Positions 54,847 to 63,670 of a stretch of DNA of 64,000 bases are shown piece after piece. Position 1 is the stretch's first letter, and the number at the start of each line of letters is the position of its first letter. Position numbers and translations under genes: made by a program. This DNA is from an uncultured Sulfitobacter sp. Its GTDB lineage: Bacteria; Pseudomonadota; Alphaproteobacteria; Rhodobacterales; Rhodobacteraceae. The stretch spans positions 228,608 through 292,607 of the forward strand of contig NZ_CANMFS010000006.1 in assembly GCF_947497275.1 (NCBI RefSeq). Direction: 5' to 3'. The notes under the pieces were generated by a model that saw only the letters and a program-made list of their open reading frames with translations, searched no databases and had not been told where the DNA came from.

Positions 54847-56087
54847 TCCGAAGCCTCCGCTTCGATTGCTTTGGAAACCTCGTTTGCATTCGTGTCAGGC
54901 GCAGCGGCGTTGCCGGCGTCGGCTGTGCCTACCTGTGGCGTGTTGATTGCGTCCGCCTGCGGTGTCTCAACCTTTTCCGCCTGCTGCGAGTCGCCGTTTT
55001 CGACAGAGGTTGCCTTGGTCAGGGTCACGGGGCCGCCATTCGACAACCTGTTCTGACCCGCAATGATGACCCGGTCGCCGGGTGCCACACCTTTCGTCAC
55101 CTCGACCCGGTCATTCTGGCGCAGACCGGTTTCGACGAACACCTGCCGCGTGACGAAGCCCGCATCATCGCCTTCCTTGTCGTCGGAAACGACCTTGTAG
55201 ACATGATCGCCGTAGAGGCTGGCCACCACTGCCGTTTGGGGCAGCGCAATCACCCCATCCGCCACCGGCAGGGAGATGCGGACGCGCACGAACTGACCGG
55301 GATTCAGCCCACTGTCGAAATCGTCCAGTTCGGCCCGGATAGACACCAGCCGGGTCACCGGGTCGATCCGCGGCTCGATCGCGGTGATGCGGCCGCGGGC
55401 CACAGCGCCCGCCTCGGACGTCACTTCGACCTGTTGACCGGCCTCGATGCGCGGGCGCTGTTGTTCGGGCAGGGAAAAATCGACCCGCAACGTCGAAGTG
55501 TCCTGAAGCGTCGCGATCGGCGCCCCGGTCGAGACGAATTCGCCGACTTCGACTTGCGGAATGCCTATCTCGCCGCCGAACGGCGCCTTGATGACCTTCT
55601 GGTCGATCTGCGCCTGAATCTGCTGCACCTGCGCCTTTGACGAGGTCAGGTTCGCCTGCGCTTCCTGCACCGCTGAACTGGCGGCCACCCCTCGTTCGCC
55701 AAGCGAGGTCACACGGTCCAGAGATTGTTGCGCCAGTTGCTGCGCCGCCATGGCCGCAGCCTTCTGCGCCAACTCGATGGAATCCGAAATCTTCAGCAGG
55801 ACCTGCCCCTCTCCGACCGTCTCGTTGGCTCGGAAATTCACCTCGCGTACGATACCGCCCGCCTCGACCGATAATTCGATGCCTCGCGCCGCATAGACCG
55901 TGCCGATCGCCTCAAGCCCGGGCGTCCATTTTCCGGTGTCGGCGATGACTGTCGACACCGGCACAGCAGGCGCGGAACGCTTGGCAAAGATGTCCGCGAT
56001 CATGTTGTCACGGTACATGTTGAAGCCCACGACGCCCACGCCAATCAGACCAAGGACGATAACGGCGAGAATGAGTCGTTTAACCAT
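54843..56087 (-). CDS. RND efflux periplasmic adaptor (membrane fusion protein)
   Basis: This 414-residue protein starts MVKRLILAVIVLGLIGVGVV, one membrane anchor. The barrel-sandwich (lipoyl-like) halves are SVEAGGIVREVNFRANETV and IKAPFGGEIGIPQVEVGEFV, with an alpha-hairpin between them (about residues 100-160). The C-terminal tail from about residue 370 is low complexity and rich in Asn/Thr/Ala/Glu. It links the RND pump to the outer-membrane channel. It is divergent from the TetR gene with a perfect palindrome between. Confidence 0.9.
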   Translation of the reverse strand: MVKRLILAVIVLGLIGVGVVGFNMYRDNMIADIFAKRSAPAVPVSTVIADTGKWTPGLEAIGTVYAARGIELSVEAGGIVREVNFRANETVGEGQVLLKISDSIELAQKAAAMAAQQLAQQSLDRVTSLGERGVAASSAVQEAQANLTSSKAQVQQIQAQIDQKVIKAPFGGEIGIPQVEVGEFVSTGAPIATLQDTSTLRVDFSLPEQQRPRIEAGQQVEVTSEAGAVARGRITAIEPRIDPVTRLVSIRAELDDFDSGLNPGQFVRVRISLPVADGVIALPQTAVVASLYGDHVYKVVSDDKEGDDAGFVTRQVFVETGLRQNDRVEVTKGVAPGDRVIIAGQNRLSNGGPVTLTKATSVENGDSQQAEKVETPQADAINTPQVGTADAGNAAAPDTNANEVSKAIEAEASE

Positions 56088-56151
56088 ACGAAGTCCTGTC
56101 GATGTGGTGCCGGACCTGAGAGAGGCCTTGCGGCGGATGTGCGCTGCACTG

Positions 56152-56167
56152 TACCGTCTGGACGGTA
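56152..56167. promoter_or_regulatory. Probable TetR operator in the divergent promoter region
   Basis: TACCGTCTGGACGGTA is a perfect 7-bp inverted repeat with a 2-nt centre, 16 bp upstream of the TetR start and about 65 bp upstream of the MFP gene. It is likely the binding site through which the regulator represses both genes. Confidence 0.65.
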
Positions 56168-56183
56168 TTGTCAAGGAACGGAC

Positions 56184-56768
56184 ATGTCAAAGACCGTCAC
56201 ATCTTCGAAAATGACGACGCGCAACCGAATTGTCGCTGCGGCGCGCGATCTGGCCGCCGAACGAGGACCGCGCCACATCTCCATAGCAGAAGTGGCGGTC
56301 AGGGCAGGATTGTCCAAGGGCGGGGTGCTGTATCATTTTCACACCAAGGCCGACATGCTGGCTGCCATCGTCAGCTTTCACGTCGAACAGACCGCCATGC
56401 GGATTGAGCATCACATGCCGGTGACTGGACGGAATCGGCTGGCGCGGGCCTTGATCGCCGCGCATCGAGAGGAAAGACAAGAGCAAACGCCCACTTCGTC
56501 GGGGATTTTGGCGGTCCTGGCCGAACATTCCGACCTTCTGGACCCGGTCCGCCGCCATCAACAGACTATCCTCGACACAGTGCAGCGCGAATCAAACGAC
56601 CCCGAGCTCGCGATGATCATGCTTCTTGCACTTGAAGGCATGCGTGCCTTTTCCCTGTTTGAATTCGACATCCTGGCGCCTGAGAAGGAAGAGGCACTTC
56701 TGGACCGGATGGATGATCTATTAACGGCTGCACTAATCCCCACCTGTGACGATCTCTCGGGAATGTGA
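56184..56768 (+). CDS. TetR-family transcriptional regulator
   Basis: A 194-residue repressor. The N-terminal TetR HTH is RIVAAARDLAAERGPRHISI then AEVAVRAGLSKGGVLYHFHT (residues 14-55). The C-terminal ligand domain (LAEHSDLLDPVRRHQQTIL) is TetR_C_37-like, found in AcrR-type regulators of RND pumps. It probably controls the divergent efflux operon by way of the palindrome between them. Confidence 0.9.
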   Translation: MSKTVTSSKMTTRNRIVAAARDLAAERGPRHISIAEVAVRAGLSKGGVLYHFHTKADMLAAIVSFHVEQTAMRIEHHMPVTGRNRLARALIAAHREERQEQTPTSSGILAVLAEHSDLLDPVRRHQQTILDTVQRESNDPELAMIMLLALEGMRAFSLFEFDILAPEKEEALLDRMDDLLTAALIPTCDDLSGM

Positions 56769-56984
56769 ACTACGCCTGGTCCAACTGTATAGGACGGCGG
56801 ATATTCCTGCGATCTCGCACATCTGATTGACAGCACATCGTACTTGGTTCCGGTGCAGGACGGACTGGACATTCGGTAAGAGCTCCGGCGCTATGCCTTC
56901 AACCGTCGATTTCACATCTGACCCGATCGGCACGTCATCGGTGCTTTCACAGGCATGGCATCTCTCGCTTGCCAGATGTCGATG

Positions 56985-57222
56985 GCCCCTCTCACACATG
57001 CAGGCATGTGTTGCCGGGCAATGGACAAGCCGAAGCGACAGAAGTTCAAGCGGCACCCCATAGGCACGCCTCACCGACTTCATGGACGCATACAACTTCG
57101 CACGCAGCCAAAGACCCTCAACGGTCTCACGCCCTACGAATACATCTGCAAAATTTGGACTTCAGAACCAGATCGATTCAGCTGAAATCCGAGCCACTAA
57201 ATGCCGGGACTGAACAACTAGA
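56985..57222 (+). pseudogene. IS481-family transposase C-terminal relic
   Basis: Across two frames the end of an IS481-type transposase is seen: GNGQAE, LTDFMDAYNFA, then LKTLNGLTPYEYICKIWTSE and EPDRFS, and NAGTEQ-like tail. Frameshifts and loss of the first two thirds of the protein mark it as dead. Confidence 0.68.
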
Positions 57223-57314
57223 ACTTCCCATCGTTCCACAAGACTTGTGGGAGGCCGCCAAAGCGCGCCAAGAGAGCCGCATAAACAAACAAACCAAACC
57301 GACTGCGTCTTCGC

Positions 57315-57800
57315 GTGAGTTGCAGCTCTCTGCAAGGAGTGACGGCTGGAGATGTCGAAATAGAGCTGCAAGAGCAAGCAGTCTGGATTGGAAAACCAAC
57401 AGCTGACACCGACGAACTCGATGACGAAGTCCGACGCGCGATCAGCCGGGCATGGAAGCACCACGGCCTGCTGCCGCGACCAGAAGGATCAAACACCGTC
57501 GAGAAGACCTCAGCTTCGTTGCAAAGGTTCATTCGCGATCCTGACGTCGTCGCATGGGTCCAGCTCCGGGCCGACGGGAAGTGTGAGGCCTGCGAAAAGC
57601 CAGCGCCTTTCAAGCGCGATGTTGGTTCCGGATTTCTGGAAGTTCATCATGTGAAGACACTGGCGAGCGGTGGGCCTGACACCGTAGACAATGCAATCGC
57701 ATGTTGCCCTAATTGCCATCGCGAGCTGCACTATGGAAAGAACAGGGGCACAATGAAACGAGACCTGTTCAGCAGAGTGCACCGGCTATTCAAACACTGA
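57315..57800 (+). CDS. HNH endonuclease
   Basis: This 161-residue protein has a C-terminal HNH domain: C-x2-C in CEACEKPAPF, then FLEVHHVKTLASGGPDTVDN and IACCPNCHRELHYG. The two CxxC pairs bind a structural zinc. Residues 1-80 have no known fold and may include part of a lost upstream segment. Such enzymes occur in restriction systems and phage heads. The gene lies just before the prophage head module, so it may belong to it. The ATG at 57315 is the only suitable start but is not well supported by a ribosome-binding site. Confidence 0.7.
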   Translation: MSCSSLQGVTAGDVEIELQEQAVWIGKPTADTDELDDEVRRAISRAWKHHGLLPRPEGSNTVEKTSASLQRFIRDPDVVAWVQLRADGKCEACEKPAPFKRDVGSGFLEVHHVKTLASGGPDTVDNAIACCPNCHRELHYGKNRGTMKRDLFSRVHRLFKH

Positions 57801-58063
57801 GTCCTGAAAGACGACAAAATCGGTAAAAGGCCAGTAATCAGGATCTCTGGTGAAAGCTTCTCAAAACCGCAGATGGAATGAATTATTCATTTCGAAACAG
57901 TAGTGAGTTCAATTTCCTGATATGCCTAAAGATATTCCCGCTTCCACCCGTGATGATGCCTCAAAGCTGTTGAGCTACTGGCGGGCCAGCGCTTCTGACA
58001 GCATGTTCGGCAAAGAGCGTTTCCGGATGACCGAGCTGAGACGTAACGCACGTCTGAGCTCGC

Positions 58064-58447
58064 ATGCAATGGAAGCCGGTCGTCTTCCGCCGCAACCTGC
58101 CCGAGTATGCCAGCCAGCGGCGGCAGTATCAGGCCTGCACCTGGCTGCCAACCAAATGGGACTGGGTCGATCCGATGAAGGGCGCCTCGGCCGAAACCCT
58201 GCAGATCGAAGTTGGCCTAATATCCCGCACCCAAGCGATCTCCGAGCGCGGCTATGACGCCGAACCGGTCGACCGCGAAATTGCTGCCGAGCGCAAACGC
58301 GAACTGGCGATGGGCCTCGATTTCCGGCGGCCGGGATCGCCCGCGCAGGGGCCAGGAACTGCGGGCGGCAGTGACGACAAGCAGGATGGCGCGGAAAGCG
58401 ACGGTACGCCGGAAGACACTGGAGACGAGCCCGACCCCAAGGATTAA
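58064..58447 (+). pseudogene. Lambda-type phage portal protein C-terminal fragment
   Basis: The frame reads FRRNLPEYASQRRQYQACTW, then PTKWDWVDPMKGASAETLQI, GLISRTQAISERGYDAEPVD and REIAAERKRELAMGLDF. The WVDPxK and SRTxxxxERGYDxExVDxEIAxE patterns mark the end of lambda gpB-family portal proteins. About 400 N-terminal residues are missing. The gene is immediately followed by the S49 peptidase relic, the normal order in such phages. Confidence 0.72.
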
Positions 58448-58449
58448 CC

Positions 58450-59702
58450 GTGATGCACCACGTGCAAATCGCCCAGCGGGCCTTCAACACGCCGCTGATG
58501 GTGGACCCTGCCAAGGCGCTGGCTTTCCTGTCCGGGCTGGGGCCGCGCATCACCGGGCAGGACATCACCTTTCAGGGTGTGGAGACCGATGCCGCCGATC
58601 AGGCCGCCGCCGCGCAGCCCGCCCACGCCTCGCTGTTCGGCAATTATCTCGCCCAGCGCCATCAGCACAATGGCAGCCAGCCCTACGCAGTGATCGACGG
58701 CATCGCGGTGATCGAAATCGCCGGAACGCTGGTGCATTGCGGGGCGTGGATCGGGCAATCCTCGGGCCTCACCTCCTATGAGGGGATCGCCGCCCAGATC
58801 GACGCGGCGATCGAGGATCCTGCGGTGCTCGGCATTGCACTCGATATCGACAGCTTCGGCGGTGAGGTCGCGGGGGCCTTCGATCTGGCCGATCGCATCC
58901 GGGCCGCCTGCGCGTAAAAGCCGTTGCAGGCCTTCGTCGCTGAACATGCGCTGTCCGCAGGCTACGTTCTGGCCTCCCAGGCCGACCGGATTATTCTGCC
59001 GCGCACCGGGGCAGTCGGTAGCATCGGCGTTGTGGCACTGCACACCGATATGAGTGCGGCGCTGGACCAGAAGGGTATTGCGGTCACACTGATCCATGCC
59101 GGGATCCACAAGATTGATGCCAACCCGTACTAGCCCCTGCCCGTGGCGGTGCACGACCAGATGCCGCGCGAGCTGGAGGTCGTGCGCTTCCTGTTTGCCG
59201 AAACCGTCACCGCCTTCGCCGCTGCTTCGCGTGACACGAATTCCACCAGCAGAAAGGGTCCACAGATGACCATTAACTCCACCGACACCCGAATTCGGAT
59301 CAGATTGCCGATGCCACGCCGTCCGTCGCATCCATCGCACCGGGCACGCCCGAGCCGTCGGTCGCAGCGCCCGCGCCCACGCTTGAGGCACTTGCAACGG
59401 ACGCCCCCGTGTTGGACGCCGACACAATTCGCGCCGAGGCGGCCGAACTGGCGCAGGTCTGCGCGCAGGCCGCCCAACTGGGTGTGGACATAGACGCCGC
59501 CGATGCCGTTGCGCGCAGGCTGAAACCTGAAGCCCTGCGCGCCCGCGCGCAGGCCGATCTTGCCTCGCGCGGCGATGCGGCAGGCATCATTGCCACTGCC
59601 ACTGCCACTGCCACTGCCACCGCCACTGCCCCGGCTGCGGCGGCAGCGAAAGGCAGCCCCATCATCGCCGCAGCAAAGAAGGCCGCCACAGCCTCGCGCT
59701 GA
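58450..59702 (+). pseudogene. Phage S49-family head maturation protease, broken
   Basis: A single frame from MMHHVQIAQRAFNTPLMVDP holds GIALDIDSFGGEVAGAFDLA (S49/ClpP-like), a TAA at 58915, then KPLQAFVAEHALSAGYVLAS and TGAVGSIGVVALHTDMSAAL with the catalytic region, then a TAG at 59131 and RELEVVRFLFAETVTAFAAA. A frameshift near 59300 leads to the scaffold-like tail (DADTIRAEAAELAQVCAQAA). Thus it has two in-frame stops and one frameshift. In lambda this is gpC, the prohead protease. Confidence 0.78.
59592..59628 (+). repeat. GCCACT hexanucleotide microsatellite
   Basis: Six tandem copies of GCCACT-type hexamers (one copy with a C for T) encode a Thr-Ala run near the end of the S49 relic. 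Such a tract can change length by slippage in whole hexamers. Confidence 0.75.
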
Positions 59703-59724
59703 TCCCGCGCCGAACCCCCCAAAC

Positions 59725-60118
59725 ATGGAGACTGACCAAAGCCCGTCCTGACGGAACTGCCCAGCATGGGCGATGTTCTCAAATATGAGGTCAACCCGAA
59801 CTACACCCGCGAGGTCGTAACCCTGCTGCAAGGCATGCCGTAATCTGTCGGCTCGTGCTCGGCCAGATCATGGCCAGCGGCAAGTACAAGCTGGCGACCA
59901 GCAGCGGCGCTGATGGCGCGCAGACCGCCAGCGCCGTCTCGCTCTACGCCGTCGACGCCACCCTTGCCGATCCGACCGGCATCCTCGTCGTGCGCGGCCC
60001 ATCAATAGTCTCGCGCGCAGGCCTCGCCTATGACGGCACCGTCGATGACGCCGCGAAGATCACCACCAAAATCTGTCAGCTGGCCGCCGTCGGCATCATT
60101 GCCCGCGACGGCGTCTGA
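59725..60118 (+). pseudogene. Phage head decoration protein (gpD family), broken
   Basis: Pieces are KPVLTELPSMGDVLKYEVNP, then REVVTLLQGMP, and after a TAA and shift, VLGQIMASGKYKLATSS and DPTGILVVRGPSIVSRAGLA. These form the HDPD head-stabilising protein. The reading frame changes near the start (59735) and again near 59845. It stands between the protease and the major capsid gene, the lambda order. Confidence 0.72.
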
Positions 60119-60172
60119 TCCCGAACCAGCCCAGCGCATCCACATCCATTCCTCTTTCCTTCCGGAGCCCCC

Positions 60173-61194
60173 ATGACCCCTGTCCGCAACCCGTTTGACG
60201 CTGGCGGCTATTCGCTGGCCGAGATGACGCAGGCCATCAACATCCTGCCCAACCTCTATACCCGCCGTGGCCAGATCGGCCTCTTCCGCTTCGAAGGCGT
60301 CAGCCAGCGATCGGTGATCATCGAGCAATATGAGGGCGTGCTGAACCTGCTGCCCTCGGTGCCTCTGGCTGGCCCCGCCACGGTTGGCACCCGCCAAGGG
60401 CGTGCCATGCGCAGCTTTGCCCTGCCGTGGATCCCGCATGACGATGTCATTCTGCCGGGCGACATCCAGGGAAGCTCGGCGCTGGGTATCTTCGATGCCG
60501 CCGACCCGCTGGTCGAGGTGATGAACCGCAAGCTGCAGCTGATGCGGCGCAAGGACGCCCAGACCCGGGAATACATGGAGATGAACGCCCTGCGCGGCAT
60601 CGTCAAAGACGGGGCTGGGAACACGCTCGACAACTACTTCACCGAATTCGGCCTGGCAAAGATCTCGGTCGACTTCCTACGGGCACAGCAGGCACTAATG
60701 TGCAGGTCAAATTGCATGAAGTGCTGCGCGCGGTCGAGGACAACCTCTTAGGCGAGGCGATGTCCTCGGTCCGCGCCCTCGTCAGCCGTGAGTTCTTCGA
60801 CAAGCTGATCTCGCATCCGAAGACCGAGGAGGCCTACAAGTTCTACGCCGCCACCGGCGCGCAGCCGCGGCGGGAGGATATGCGCCGCAGCTTTCCCTTC
60901 GCGGGCATCGTGTTCGAGGAATACTCGGGCACCGTCACGCTTTCGACCAACGCCAGCGAACGGCTGGTCCCTGCCAGTGAGGGGATCGCCTTCCACTTGG
61001 GCACGATGGACACTTTCACCACCTTTGGTGGCCCGGCCAACCTGCTGGAGGCTGCCAATACCATGGGCCTGCCACTCTACGCCCGCCAGCATCTGGACGA
61101 GAAAGGCCGCCGGATCGATCTGATGACGGAAGCCTCGATCCTGCCGATCAACAAGCGGCCGCGTATCGCGATCCGCCCGCATACGTCGAACTGA
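60173..61194 (+). pseudogene. Phage major capsid protein E family, one frameshift
   Basis: The first frame (60173 to about 60690) encodes MTPVRNPFDAGGYSLAEMTQ through NYFTEFGLAKISVDFL, and a second (about 60690-61194) continues with VQVKLHEVLRAVEDNLLGEA, RREDMRRSFPFAGIVFEEYS and MTEASILPINKRPRIAIRPH. Together they cover the full lambda gpE-family length (about 340 residues). A single frameshift near 60690 is the only defect I can see. Confidence 0.85.
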
Positions 61195-61204
61195 CCGGCG
61201 CGTC

Positions 61205-61519
61205 ATGACCGCATTCGCTACCGCTATAGACGGGATCTATGCCAACCCGTCCATGGCGGTGGCCGCATTGTGAATTTCGGCCAGCACCTCCGAAGAATGC
61301 AGCATACGGGTCGTCCGAAAAGGGCCGGATCGGATTGCCGAATTCGGATCCGCGCGCCTCTTGTCTGACACGACCACCATAGATGCCCAGGTGGTAGACC
61401 TCTCCGATCCGCGTCCGGGCGATCTGATCGTGATCGGCATCGACAGCTTCACGATCCAGGGAGAGCGTGTGCGTGACAGCGACCACCTGATCTGGATGTT
61501 GGACCTGCGGCCATCATGA
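61205..61519 (+). pseudogene. Phage head-tail joining protein-like gene, one in-frame stop
   Basis: The frame MTAFATAIDGIYANPSMAVAAL is stopped by a TGA (61271) and continues in the same frame through ISASTSEECSIRVVRKGPDR, DAQVVDLSDPRPGDLIVIG and RDSDHLIWMLDLRPS. It matches gpFII-like small proteins in position and size. TGG to TGA is the simplest cause. The stop overlaps the next start. Confidence 0.58.
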
Positions 61520-61845
61520 AGCTGAAGCTCGACATCGATCCCGACATCGTCGCGATGATGGCAGCGGAGGTTGCGGGAGGCGAACGCACCGTGTCTGCTG
61601 CTATGCGCGAGGCCGGAACCGGGCTGAAATCCGACTGGCGAGGACAATTCACTGGCGCAGGGCTTGGTCGACGGCTTGCGAACTCGATCCGCAACCAGAA
61701 CTTCCCGCTGTCGGGCGCAAGCCTCGATGCGGCGGCGCTGGTTTGGTCCAAGGCACCGGTGATTGTCGGCGCGCGCGATACTGGACCACTGATCCGCTTG
61801 AAGGACGGCTTCTGGCCTGCGATTACACCGGTCGCCGCCGCCAGA
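61516..61845 (+). pseudogene. Phage tail-associated protein (DUF6441-like), truncated
   Basis: The frame starts MKLKLDIDPDIVAMMAAEVA and has the AMREAGTGLKSDWRGQ and GLGRRLANSIRNQNFP segments of this phage family. It loses similarity near LKDGFWPAITP (about 61,835), where it meets the end of the glyoxalase-like gene. The rest of the tail module is missing, so a deletion ended the prophage here. Confidence 0.6.
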
Positions 61846-61847
61846 AG

Positions 61848-62279
61848 TCAGGACGACACCTTCTCCACGATCAGATGCGGTGCGCTATCCGATGTTTTTC
61901 GATGGCTGCGTCCGTCCACATCAAGGGTTCCACGGATGCGGCGACGCCAGTTCGAGAAGCTCTCAAACCGAACGGTATCAACCGGCTGATCGAGCTTGAT
62001 CTCTACATGATGATGCCCTGCCGGTCCTGACAAGGCAACGATTTCGCCGGTATAGGCTTGCCCCAAATAATACCCGGCAACCCGATCGCCGAAGGCAAGC
62101 TCGGGGAGCACGTTTTGCCGGGTGAGCCGGGCATGCAGCGTATTCCAATCTCGTGCGCCGTGTTGCCGGGCAATAAGTTCAAGGGCCTGCGCATGACTGA
62201 CGACAGTGCCCCTGGCTTGCAGTGCCTGCCGGAGAGCTTTGGCCTGTGCCTTAACGGCATCGAGCGATGGCTGTGTCAT
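61848..62279 (-). CDS. Glyoxalase-superfamily-related small protein
   Basis: The 143-residue protein starts MTQPSLDAVKAQAKALRQAL, then GTVVSHAQALELIARQHGAR and DWNTLHARL. This helical N-terminal module is found at the start of some proteins labelled glyoxalase superfamily. The C-terminal half (about 70-143) is beta-rich: GDRVAGYYLGQAYTGEIVAL and HHHVEIKLDQPVDTV. Function is unknown. It starts inside the MATE stop (ATGA overlap), so the two are translated together. Confidence 0.68.
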   Translation of the reverse strand: MTQPSLDAVKAQAKALRQALQARGTVVSHAQALELIARQHGARDWNTLHARLTRQNVLPELAFGDRVAGYYLGQAYTGEIVALSGPAGHHHVEIKLDQPVDTVRFESFSNWRRRIRGTLDVDGRSHRKTSDSAPHLIVEKVSS

Positions 62280-63670
62280 GATCTCTCCTTGGCAAGTAGT
62301 GTCGTGGGAGTTGCGTCGAATACGCGGCCTCGAAAAATGATCGTCAAAGCCACGAGAAGCACGGCCGCATCTGCGACAGGAAACGCAAACCAAAGGCGTG
62401 GAAGCCCAGAGTGCGCGTTCAAGGCGACAATGAGCACAGGCGTCAGAAGCCAGGGTTTTACCAGCGTCAGAATTGCGGTTCGCAGCGGATGCCCCATCGC
62501 TTGAAAATGCATGGCAATGACGAGGATCGGCCCGGTGACGGCGTAGAGCGCTGTCATGGGGCGCATGATTGCGCCAACTGCCGTGATGACCTCCTGATCT
62601 TCGGAAAACAGCGCACCGAGCGTTTCACCTGCCAGCATTCCAGTCAGTGCCACACTCAGGCACCACAGAAAAGCGCACCCTATGGCGAGCCGCAGGGCCG
62701 CGCGCGCCCGGTCCATTCGGCCTGCGCCGACATTGTTCCCGGTGATGCTCTGGGTGGTCAACGCGATGACCATCTGCGGCAGGAAGGCCAGACCAAGGAC
62801 GCGCGTCACCACCCCGTAGGCCGCGACATAAGTGTCGTGATCCGCGGCGGTGTTGCCGATGGCAAGGAGGACGGTGCTGGCCACAAGCGCCATTCCGATG
62901 AAGCTCAGGCACAATGGCAGACCCAATAAGAGGATCTGCCGCCATCCTGTCAGCCAGCTTGCGTGCCGGATCGCGCTGAGGGGCAAAAGAGCCGGATTGC
63001 GTTTGCGCACCAACAGAAGCAGCGCCAAGCCGAATGTCTGCGCCGCCACCGTTCCGATCGCTGATCCTGCGATTCCGAGATCGAGGATCACGATCGCAAT
63101 GTAGTTTGCCGCCACGTTCAGCAGGTTCACGAGCACCGACAGCAACGCGATGTGAACTGCTCGCCCCTCGTTGCGCAAGGCATCAGCGTGCAGGCCCAGA
63201 CCGAATTGCACAGGCGAACCCAGGATCAGGATCAGCAGATAATCCCGGGCAGGCCCCGCGACGGCTTCATTGCCAGTGGCGAGGAACGAAACGATGCCCG
63301 GGCCTAACGTCAGTGCGCTGAGGATCACGGCCACACTCATGACGAGAACCAGCCCGTGCGCACCCGCAAAAACAGCGCCCGCCTCGCTTCGCGACCCCTT
63401 GCCCAGATGCCGGGCCAGAAGGCTCGACATGCCGCCACCTGCCAGAGTGGTCAGTGCCGTCAACAGCATGACCACCGGAAAGGCCAGGCTGACGGCGGCA
63501 AGAGCCTGGGCACCGATAAAACGCCCCACAAATATCCCGTCGACCACGTTCAGCAGGCCGCTTGTCGACATGACCACCGCCATGGGAATGGCGTTGGACA
63601 GGAACAATCGTCTGATCGGCAGGGTCAGAAAGGGGTTTTCAATTATATTGGCAGCGCGCCCGACAGACAT
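62276..63670 (-). CDS. MATE-family efflux transporter
   Basis: The 464-residue membrane protein has twelve hydrophobic segments in two MatE halves. N-terminal IPMAVVMSTSGLLNVVDGIF and GAQALAAVSLAFPVVMLLTA, with the second half starting near LLLGLPLCLSFIGMALVAST and MVIALTTQSITGNNVGAGRM, match the NorM/DinF class. It exports cationic drugs using a sodium or proton gradient. Together with the glyoxalase-like gene it forms a two-gene unit flanked by the decayed prophage. Confidence 0.88.
   Translation of the reverse strand: MSVGRAANIIENPFLTLPIRRLFLSNAIPMAVVMSTSGLLNVVDGIFVGRFIGAQALAAVSLAFPVVMLLTALTTLAGGGMSSLLARHLGKGSRSEAGAVFAGAHGLVLVMSVAVILSALTLGPGIVSFLATGNEAVAGPARDYLLILILGSPVQFGLGLHADALRNEGRAVHIALLSVLVNLLNVAANYIAIVILDLGIAGSAIGTVAAQTFGLALLLLVRKRNPALLPLSAIRHASWLTGWRQILLLGLPLCLSFIGMALVASTVLLAIGNTAADHDTYVAAYGVVTRVLGLAFLPQMVIALTTQSITGNNVGAGRMDRARAALRLAIGCAFLWCLSVALTGMLAGETLGALFSEDQEVITAVGAIMRPMTALYAVTGPILVIAMHFQAMGHPLRTAILTLVKPWLLTPVLIVALNAHSGLPRLWFAFPVADAAVLLVALTIIFRGRVFDATPTTLLAKERS

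Noticed and set aside
57180..57314. Serine recombinase relic (IVPQDLWEAAKARQ)
   Set aside because: Only about 15 residues resemble the recombinase zinc-ribbon region; too short to support a feature.
59592..59628. CRISPR-like repeat
   Set aside because: The units are contiguous 6-mers without spacers inside a coding frame.
58450..61519. Stop codon recoding in the phage genes
   Set aside because: Ochre, amber and opal stops all occur, together with frameshifts, in a partial module with missing neighbours. Decay explains all of this; recoding of one codon would not.
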